Below, in pieces: positions 44,630 through 52,435 of a stretch of DNA of 64,000 bases. The DNA is from Prorocentrum cordatum (Eukaryota; Sar; Dinophyceae; Prorocentrales; Prorocentraceae), in NCBI GenBank assembly GCA_963575745.1, contig CAUYUJ010012570.1, positions 192,501-256,500 on the forward strand, given 5' to 3'. A model generated the notes under the pieces. That model was not told the origin of the DNA. It ran no database searches and was given only the letters and a program-made list of their open reading frames with translations. The position numbers were made by a program, and so were the translations under genes. Each line of letters starts with the position of its first letter. Within the stretch, counting starts at the first letter, position 1.

Positions 44630-45575
44630 ATGCTGGAATTCGAAGCCGCCGCGTGGTCGGCCATCTGGCAGCAGCACAGCCTTGAGGGCGCTAGAGCGGC
44701 GTTAGTTGACCTGCGTAAGGGTGCCCGGGTGTCTCCGCGTTTGCCGCCAGTGGGTGTGCACATGCTGGACAGAGCCCTTGCTTCGATGCCAGACGTCAGG
44801 GGGCAATGTTTAGATCACCTGGAGCCCCGCATGGTCAAGGAACCCAGCCTGGAAGCCAAGCAACATGTAATTGATATTTGCATAGCATTGAGGAGCAGAG
44901 TACAATCCCTTTCCAGCAGTTGTTTGCCCGCATTGCCTCGATTCCTAAGCCTGACAGGGGTAAGAGACCTATCGCTCTCCGCGGCTTCGTCTACTCACTC
45001 CACCTCCGCATTAGGAAACCCCTTGTCACCCACTTGGACCGTGGAGCCCATGGGTCCTGGGACGCCACGGTAGGAGGATCCGCGGATTTCGCAGTTTGGG
45101 TAGACGAGCTTGAAACTGAGCTTGCCCTCAATTCAGGTTTTCAGGTAGGCGGACTGTTGCTGAATAAGAGGAAGTACTACGATCAGGTTTGTTTAGAGGA
45201 TTTGCTTGAGGCAGCAGTTGCTCTCGACTATCCTCTCCGCCTCCTTGTCCTAGCTATCGACATGTATTTACGCGTCCGTCACATTTCCTTGGTTGGTGCG
45301 GTGCACCCCAGATTTTACCACATGGGGGCATGCTCGCTTGGTGCTGCCAGGCTACTTCGCTTGCGTGTGCGCACGGCTCTGCACCAGGCCTCCGCCTTCG
45401 TGAGTGGGTGGACGATGTTTCTGCCAGGCTCCTCGGCACGCATGCCAGTATGTCGGCAGCGTTCCCCACCTTGCTTCGAGCCCTCCTGGCCAGCTTGAAA
45501 CGTCGCCGTTGTCAGCTGGCCGTGGATAAGTCTCACCTGTTGGCGTCGTCTCGGCGTCACCCCAACATGCTTATA
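44630..45575 (+). pseudogene. LINE fragment B: reverse transcriptase fingers and palm, frameshifted
   Basis: Three successive frames are needed to follow one reverse transcriptase. The first (44,630-44,900) has the pre-RT helices (EFEAAAWSAIWQ). The second (from about 44,905) has SIPKPDRGKRPIAL, the LINE fingers motif, then the motif A region GGLLLNKRKYYDQV. There the expected first catalytic Asp is Asn (codon 45,163-45,165), although the later YYD is kept. It continues with FYHMGACSLGAARLLRL, the counterpart of the usual G..xGCSLA motif B. The third (45,330-45,575) has motif C, EWVDDV, with both catalytic Asp codons at 45,411-45,416, then LAVDKSHLLASS. The frame breaks and the Asp-to-Asn change mark a dead copy. 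It lies downstream of a TCC tract, and RNase H follows on the same strand. Confidence 0.75.
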
Positions 45576-46046
45576 CTAGATGTGCGTCGCCCCCTCAGGG
45601 GCGACGCGCGACGCGCGCACCCAGAAATCCTATAGTATGCGTGTCGCGGCGGGCGCTTTCTGGCCACACCGCTCGGGAAAGGATATACTGCAAGATGGGT
45701 CTATTACATGGTCGGGTCGGACGCGCGCCTCCAAGGAAAACATATAGTACTAGTATGTCTATCTGCGTCCCTTCGTCGCCAGAGCTTCGCTCAGAGCTTT
45801 CTGCTGCTGCACTCGCCGAGGGGTGTGCCTTCACGGTCCCTTTGGCTTGGCATCGCTCGGACGTGTGTATTTTTTCTTCGGCGAGGACCATCGAGGAGCA
45901 TCCTTGATCATTTGGCGAAAAAGCCACGCACGAAACGGAAAAAAAACACAGGGAATGGACGTCCGAGCGATGGCGAGTTTCCTGTTTTCCATGCCAAATC
46001 GTAGCGCCTTCAAGCTGTTTTTTGTCCGAACGCTTTTGCCAAGGTC
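45576..46046. other. Insertion between the RT and thumb parts of LINE B
   Basis: About 470 bp that do not read as LINE. A perfect hairpin GCGTCGCCCC / GGGGCGACGC with a 4-base loop lies at 45,584-45,607. MITE H copy 2 is at 45,851-45,972. Confidence 0.65.
45851..45972. mobile_element. MITE-like element H, copy 2
   Basis: 122 bp with a perfect 14-bp TIR CATCGCTCGGACGT (45,851-45,864) / ACGTCCGAGCGATG (45,959-45,972). The interior TCGGCGAGGACCATCGAGGA is shared with copy 1 at 20,063. Confidence 0.85.
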
Positions 46047-46735
46047 ATGTGGGCCCCTGAGCTCCAGGGGGTTTCCCCCTCAATCTCGCGAGGGCTCGGA
46101 AGCCTGGCCCGGGCGGCTGGCAAGACTCCGCAGAAGGGTGTCTGTGCTACGTCAGCTATTCGGCTCACCTTTGGTCTGGGGCAAGACCCAGCACAACTGC
46201 ATGATCGCAATACTGTTAAGTCCCGGTTCCCACGCATTGCTGGCAATCGGAAGCTTCTTGAGCGTCTGGCTCGATTCTGGGATGCCTCGCTCGAGAAGGC
46301 TTGTCAAGGCTGGGCTTGGGTCCGAGGCCCGATGGCTGCCTTAAAGGAATCTCTGCATGCCATTGGGTGGGCTTGCCCCTCTCCTTTCGCCTTGGTCTCC
46401 CCTTCTTTCGACTCCTGGGGGATGAAAGCGGGCGGTCGAGGACCCTTGGGACCACTTTTTTGAAGCCCTTGACGAGTCGATCGACGACCTGCAGTGGAAC
46501 CGGGCAGCAGAACATCTCGACGGCAAGGGTATCCAGGGCCCTGTTTCGTTTTTCCACGTCTGGGAGCTCGTCGCCTCTCTTGACAAGGAAGGCCATCGAG
46601 ATGTGAGCTCCATGGTCAGATTGATCGCTGCCGGCGGCTACGGGACGGAGGAAGGGCGGCCTGCTGCGCAGTTGGCCCCGGACCCTCTCTGCATCTCATC
46701 GTTTCTGGTCTTGCATGTGCAACGATAGTTGTACA
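46047..46735 (+). pseudogene. LINE fragment B: post-RT region, frameshifted
   Basis: The frame from 46,047 (KGVCATSAIRLTFGL, then RFWDASLEKACQGWAWVRGP) gives way near 46,450 to another frame (HFFEALDESIDDLQWNRAAE ... VSFFHVWELVASLDKEG) and reaches a stop at about 46,728. This is the helical region between palm and RNase H. The usual zinc-binding segment before RNase H is not clear because the frame breaks there. Confidence 0.6.
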
Positions 46736-46762
46736 AGTCCAGACATTGCCGATTCTTAGCAC

Positions 46763-48097
46763 TTGCGCCATGCGGCGCTCCAGGAAGTGCCAGACTTCCC
46801 ATGCTTCTGGGTCCTGGGGCTTATTCCTCTCAGTTGGTTTCGGTTGCTGCCCCTCCTTGATTCGAGGTTGCTCCGTGGCGTCCGCGTGCCTGGGCCCCTC
46901 GCGCCTGGATCTCTGCCCGGGGGATATTACGGCGCCGATGGGTCGGGAGGTCCCTTGCTGCATGTGCTCAGGCGTGTTGTCTTCTCACTCGTCAGGATAG
47001 TCCCAGGGTATGGTTTTGATTGGGATTGTGCTGTCACGGGAGTTTGGGATTCTAAGAGGCAGATTGCTCCACGTGCAGAGCTTGCGGCCATTGTTGAGTG
47101 TTTGAGGCCTGTCGGCCCTTCTCAAAATCAGCACGTGGTCACTGAGCATCATAACTTCGTGACGGCCTTCATTTCAGGCAAGGCCCATTCTGCCAAGCTG
47201 GCGAATTGTGGCATATGGTGGGAGTTCTGGGAGCTGCTCGACTCTCGACCTGCCTCCATTCGCATCTCTCGTGTTCCTTCTCACTTGTTTGAAGACTTCC
47301 TGCAATGTGCACGTTTCAGTGAGTCAGTAAATTGGGACCATGTAATATTGAATGCGCTCGCAAATTATTTGGACGATGCTCGAGTGGACGAGTGCCAGGT
47401 TCCAGAGGATGTTGTTCGCGATCATAATCATTCAGTTCAGCCAGCTTGTGCAATTCTGAAGCGCAATGCGTGTATCATCCTTGAGTGTGCCGTTCTGCGG
47501 GTGGAGCCAGACCGACGTTTGAACAAGCAGCCCATCGACTTGGTGCTTAGACGCCGCAGGTGGATCGACTCAGATGTTCGGTCCAGCTCGCACCACTGGT
47601 CGCTGTGTGAAGGTGTGTGGTCTTGTTCACTTTGCCAGGGACAGGTCAAGGACACCGCCCCCTCTCTCCGCGCTAGCCTTGCCTCCATTTGCCTCGCCAA
47701 CTTGGAGGGAGGGCAGGGGCTGTGTGTGCGTGAGCGTGTGCCTGAGGACGGGGAGGGGGAGGGTCTGCGAGAAAATGGGCCCGTCGAGGCAGGCAAATTC
47801 CGCCGCAAGGCGAGTCCCTGTGGCGGCCCCTTCGCTTGGACCCCGAGCCAATTCGAGCTTCCCGTTGGATTTCTGGCAAGCCTGTGCGCCCCACGCACGC
47901 GTTGTGGCGAGTCATATTTTTTGCGTGTCGGGTGCGTGTCTTGGGACAACAGGTCCCCTGGTGCTTTCTTGATGGGTCCGTGTCCTGCCGTCAGGCACGG
48001 ACCGCATGCTGCAACCAGGGCGCAGATGGAAGTTTCGCAGAGGATTTGTAAGGGCCTTCCTCCGGCGAAGACCGCCGCATCTTGGGCTGATGCATGA
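46763..48097 (+). pseudogene. LINE fragment B: RNase H domain and C-terminal tail
   Basis: The ORF begins inside the element, so the ATG is not a natural start. After a linker with FWVLGLIPLSW it shows RNase H signatures: YYGADGSGG (first Asp = residue 59, codon 46,937), APRAELAAI (Glu106), VVTEHHNFV (residue 128 is Glu where the family has Asp), ISRVPSHL (the usual catalytic-loop His) and NALANYLDD for the last Asp. RNase H removes the RNA template strand during reverse transcription. After about residue 185 the protein continues for 250 residues (CAILKRNACIILECAVL, then a CEGVWSCSLC pair that may bind zinc), which I do not recognise. The domain call is good. The Asp-to-Glu change and upstream frame breaks argue against activity. 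Confidence 0.7.
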
Positions 48098-48409
48098 ATG
48101 TCCTGCCCTAGCGGCCAGTCCCTGGCAGGTTTTCTGCCCTTGGAGCCTATGCGGTAGCGGTGCACTGTAACAAAAATCCTCTTGCTCCTCTCTCCACTGT
48201 TGGCCTCCCTCTTCCGCCAGCTTCTGCACCAGTCCGCACCCCTCTGTGCGCACCCCTCTTTCTTTCGCCAGCCACGGACGTGCTCTTTCTCCGCAGGAGG
48301 TCACACCACCACGATCGCGACTTTGTTGCCCGCAGTGGGGGAGCTCGTTTTTGTTCTCGCTCCTGATCCTCCAGGACGTGGAGAAGCGAGGATGGCAGGG
48401 AGGATTTGA
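48098..48409. other. No gene recognised
   Basis: Probably 3' flank of LINE B. No poly(A) or terminal repeat seen. Confidence 0.45.
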
Positions 48410-48612
48410 TGAAGAAAAGCGGCATACACATCAGCCTTCGGAGCTCCGTTCGGATTTCTTGGATCTGTAGTGGGGGCCCTTGGCGGCGCCCTCGGCGCCG
48501 CCTCCGACGCTGCCACTGGCACGCTCCGCGCGCCAGGGAGGGGGGCCAGCGCAGATCCAAGAAACACGCGCGGAGCGCCAAAAGTCTACGTTTATGCAGT
48601 TGTTCTTCCCCC
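48410..48612. mobile_element. Foldback F, copy 2
   Basis: GGAGCTCCGTTCGGATTTCT .. and inverted GATCCAAGAAACACGCGCGG followed by AGCGCCAAAAG. Homologous to F copy 1 at 33,369-33,578, including the outer TGCAGTTGTTCTT. Confidence 0.7.
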
Positions 48613-48970
48613 CGAGAAACTTAACAGAACACACCCGGGGAGAGGTCGAGGGAGCAGCGGTACTGGTATTTCTTGTCTGCCCACACCAGGTGCGTGAGGC
48701 TCTTGGCAGCGACAGCAGCGGGCTTCGGCAGGGACTGGCGGCGCCCTCTGCCACGCGCGAGAAGAGGTTTAGACGAGGCAGGGATACCGGTACCGCTGCC
48801 CTTCCCGTTGCCGCCATGGTTGGATTCTCTAGGAAATTTGGGTCAGAACGCACCCCTGAAGAGGTCGGGGAGTGGCGGTATCGGTACCCTTCTGCCCCCC
48901 CCCAGAGGTCAGGACCAGGAGCGTGTGGAGATCTCCTCGCCTGGGGCCATGAAATCTCGCTGGTCTTATT
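48613..48970. other. No gene recognised
   Basis: Two related segments, GAACACACCCGGGGAGAGGTCG at about 48,628 and GAACGCACCCCTGAAGAGGTC at about 48,847, form a loose duplication. No gene. Confidence 0.5.
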
Positions 48971-49121
48971 CAGGGGGGCAGAAACACACAGACAGAATTC
49001 ATCGTCGACTCCCAGGAAAATATGGGAAGTGGGGGGGAAGACGAAAACACAGGAAGTATGGGAAAATATTGGAATTCCTGAGATTTGTGTATATTTATTC
49101 GCGTGTCCCAGGGCCCCTTTA
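48971..49121 (+). mobile_element. Dispersed repeat S, copy 6
   Basis: CAGGGGGGCAGAAACACACA .. CCCAGGAAAATATGGGAAGT .. CGCGTGTCCCAGGGCCCCTT. Well preserved. Confidence 0.8.
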
Positions 49122-49559
49122 CCTATGCTCCCCTCCTCTCTTTTGCAACAGGTCTCCTGGCCCAGCCCCCTCGTCCGCACTACGTGCCTCGGGCCTCGCT
49201 GTGCTGCATTCGCCGGCGCACCCGCATAACGAGGAGGAGGAGGAAGAGGAAGAGGAGGTCGAGGAGGAGGAGGAGGAGAACGTCCAGGAGGAGGAGGAGG
49301 AGAGCCAGCTTAGGTGGATGAGTCGGCGCACCGAATGTCGAGGAGGAGGAGTAGGAGCAGGAGGAGGGGGAGGAGGAGAAGGACGAGCCAGCTTAGGTGG
49401 ATAAGGACGTACAAGGGATGTGGAGGGGACGAGAGGCTTTGCATGTCTGATGGGAGAGCGCAGGAGCAATTGGGCGCATGCATCATGGACGCGACGCCTC
49501 GCAGGAGCCAGGCTCCATGAAACGGCTGACCACATCTACGCGGTCGGCCCCGCTTGACA
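49122..49559. other. GGA tract with duplicated GAGCCAGCTTAGGTGGAT
   Basis: GGA-rich 49,228-49,385. The phrase GCCAGCTTAGGTGGAT(G/A)AG occurs at about 49,303 and 49,387. No gene. Confidence 0.7.
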
Positions 49560-49870
49560 CTATTTAGAGGCATGCGGCCCATAGGGCCAGCGTCTCTGTC
49601 TCGTGGACCAAAGGGCTGGTGGAGGCCTCTTGGGCGCGGGTGCATCTTGAGGGTCATCCTCAATGTCTCTGAGAGGCCTTTGTCTTGGGGCAGTTTGAGT
49701 TGATGTTAGGGCCCTCGTGGCCAGTCTTGAAGCTTTTTGAAGGCATCTTAAAGCCATGTTGAGCCGAGAAGCCGAACAAGCGAAAGTGTTCAGTCCTGTA
49801 TGCCTGGTGGCAGTTGGGGGGTGTATGTGACCTCTCCTGGAGGGTATCGGCGTTTCTCTTTGAGGCTATT
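49560..49870. repeat. Diverged relative of the 373-bp repeat
   Basis: GGAGGCCTCTTGGG .. GCCGAGAAGCCGAACAAGCG .. corresponds to the CTCTTGGG .. GGAAGCCGAAGAGGCGAGAA part of the 28-kb tandem repeat. Confidence 0.5.
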
Positions 49871-50363
49871 GGGGGGCCTCCTGGGGTGCCTCCCGGCCTA
49901 TTGAAACCTGCTGCCTCCCGTGCTTTTGTGGGCCTGGGGTCGTTTCGAGTGGGCTTAGCTCCCGCACGGCTACAGGGGCGCGCCGGAGAATTCTTGCAAA
50001 CCCGTGGTCGGGGCCCTGAAGCATTGTTCAAACCCCTCCGACACAACACACACACACACACATGCAACTCTATGATCCTGGGGTCACCGAGCGCGTTCCA
50101 CTACTCGCAGAGTGCCGACCTGCAAACGTCCGGCAAAAAAACATGTTTGCCTCGATGTAATTCATCGTAGATCTCCCGCGGCGGATCCAGGCCATTTACG
50201 AGCAGTTGCTTTTGCGAGCAGTGGAACGCGCTTGTCTGTGGGGGGGGGGGCACTGCACTGTGTGTGGAAGGCACGGTGACGGGTCTTGATGCAGCGGGCG
50301 CGCATGCGCGCTCGGCTGACGCGGGGGGGAAGAGCTGCTCTCTCGCCGTCCTCGCCTCCGGAG
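49871..50363. other. No gene recognised; (CA)n at 50,045-50,062
   Basis: Unique sequence with a short CA run. Confidence 0.5.
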
Positions 50364-50519
50364 GGCACCAACTATACACCAACACCGATCCTGGCCCAGG
50401 ATCACCCTGGGCCCAGGATCGGTGTATATGCCTTCTTGCGCAAGGCAGGAGGGCGTATACACCGATCCTGGGCCCAGGGTGATCCTGGCCAGGAGCGGTG
50501 TTGGTGTATAGTTGGTGCC
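50364..50519. mobile_element. Foldback element P, copy 1
   Basis: 156 bp with arms of 69 bp (GGCACCAACTATACACCAAC .. CCTGGGCCCAGGATCGGTGT) around a 20-bp loop TTCTTGCGCAAGGCAGGAGG. Only two mismatches and one indel separate the arms. Each arm itself holds smaller palindromes such as CCTGGGCCCAGG. Confidence 0.9.
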
Positions 50520-50680
50520 TTCCTACGCCTCCTGACTCCCCTGCTCATCGTCCGTTTCCTCCAAGCGGGGTCGGAGGGCAGGGCTCTGGCAGCGGCGACT
50601 CCGGCGGGGAGGATGCGAAAGGCCGCCCTCCCGACGCCCACCCAGCAGCTCCTGCGCACTCGTTCGTTTCACGTATGCTC

Positions 50681-51019
50681 AGAGCCCCGAATCATCCGGG
50701 GTAACTCGGGTCAGGGTTAACTCGGGTTTGTTTTTCGGGAATCTGAACCCGAGTTATCCCGGACCCGAGTTACCCCGGATATTTCGGGCGTCCAGAGCCC
50801 CGAATCATCAGGGGTAACTCGGGTCAGGGCTAACTCGGGTTCGTTTTTCGGGAATCCGAACCCGAGTTGTCCCGGACCCGAGTTACCCCGGATATTTCAG
50901 GCGTCCAGAGCCCCGAATCATCAGGGGTAACTCGGGTCAGGGCTAACTCGGGTTCGTTTTTCGGGAACCCAAACCCGAGTTACCCCGGACCCGAGTTACC
51001 CCGGATAACTCGGGCGTCC
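50681..51019 (+). repeat. Three 113-bp tandem units, each a hairpin
   Basis: AGAGCCCCGAATCATC starts at 50,681, 50,794 and 50,907. Inside each unit CCGGGGTAACTCGGGTC and AACTCGGGTT are matched by inverted AACCCGAGTT and GACCCGAGTTACCCCGG, giving stems of about 33 bp. Confidence 0.9.
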
Positions 51020-52435
51020 AACATGCTGCTCCTAACGGCTTCTTGTTGTTTCTGTGCGGACGTGATTTGTGTTGCCGTGGTGATCGTCCTTGCGGCGCTG
51101 CGTGTTGCAATGGCGTACTTTGGGGCGTCACAGCGTTTTCATGCCATCATGCTCATGCCCCCTACATCGGATATATGCTTTCATGAGCAGTGCCTTGCGG
51201 GCTGGGGCAGGCAATCTTACTCGCCGCCCCGTCCCTCCCATCCGTGCATTCCTTCTGTCCCTATCCTAGAATTCCCTCTCCCGCCATGTCGCTCTCTCCG
51301 TCTGCATCCAGCCCTCCCCACATGAGCACATCCCTCCGAGTCCTCATCCATATTCCCTCCTCCTCCCCCTCTCTTTCCTCCTCCCCTTTCCCTTCGTATG
51401 CTGTCCTCCTCCGCCCTCTCCCCATCTTTCCTTTTATCGAACTATTCCCCCTCTGTTCCCCTCTTGTCCTTTCGTTTCCTTGCCCCGCAGCTCTCCTTTG
51501 CCTCCCCTCCTGTCGTGTTTGTCCGTCGGCTGCCGTGCCACCTCCCGCCGCCTTCCAGATGTGGCTGGAGGTCCCTGGATACCCCTGGAGGCCTCGGGAG
51601 GCGTCGGTCGAACCTGCCACCTCCGACCGCGGCAGTTCCCCCGGCACCCCAATCGAGACAAGGACCCGCGCATGCACATAGAGCTCGGTAGCCCGAGCGC
51701 TCCTCCGTCATCCTCATCTGCTCTCCCGCCTCCTCCTCCTCCTCCTCCTCCTCCTCCTCCACCATCTCCTCCTTCTCCTCCACCTCCTCCTCCTCCTCCT
51801 TCTCGTTCGTTCGTTCGTTCCTCAGGCAAGGGTGTCGATGCCTCCACAGAATCAGGATGAGAGAATGGGCGGGATGGGGATGTAAGAAAAGAGGCAGCAG
51901 CAGGACAAGAGAGAGCAAGCTGCAGCCGCGCCTCAAGGGCGCATGCGGCACGGGGCCGCGCACACGCCTGAACTACTACCTAAGGTGCAACAAAAGGGAT
52001 AGCAGGCCAGGAAAATGGGGGTGGAACAGACGAGCCTTCATTCAGACAGCGGTGATGGTACTGACAATGTCGCGTCGGGAGCACAGCAACCGACACCTGG
52101 GGACTACTTGTTTTTTAAGTGAACGGACACTCTCGGCTGCCTTGGCAGCAGACACCTTCACCCCCAGGCCCTTCTCTAGCACCTGTGCAGCCTGAGCAGC
52201 AGTCCCGAGAGAGGATGGGTAAGGTTTGACGGTCCTCACGCGGCACTGGGTCGCACAACGTAGGTCGTCACCGTGTACCCCCAATCGTATGAAGCATGCA
52301 ATCCATAGCAGCCTCGTTGTGGTGATATGGGTCACCCGGTGTGTAGTAACAACGTAACCCCTGGGGCAGGCTCCAGTCGTCGCCTGAAGCACCCAACTCC
52401 ACTTTCTCACGCAGCGCGGCCTCACGGGTGAGGGT
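51020..52435. other. No gene recognised; TCC tract 51,728-51,805
   Basis: Pyrimidine-rich 51,285-51,545, TCC array and a (CGTT)n at about 51,802-51,820. The part next to 52,436 may be the 3' untranslated region of LINE C (minus strand). Confidence 0.5.

Noticed and set aside
50681-51019. CRISPR-like regular repeats
   Set aside because: The units are contiguous tandem copies without unique spacers, in eukaryotic DNA. The same applies to the 73-bp and 90-bp arrays.
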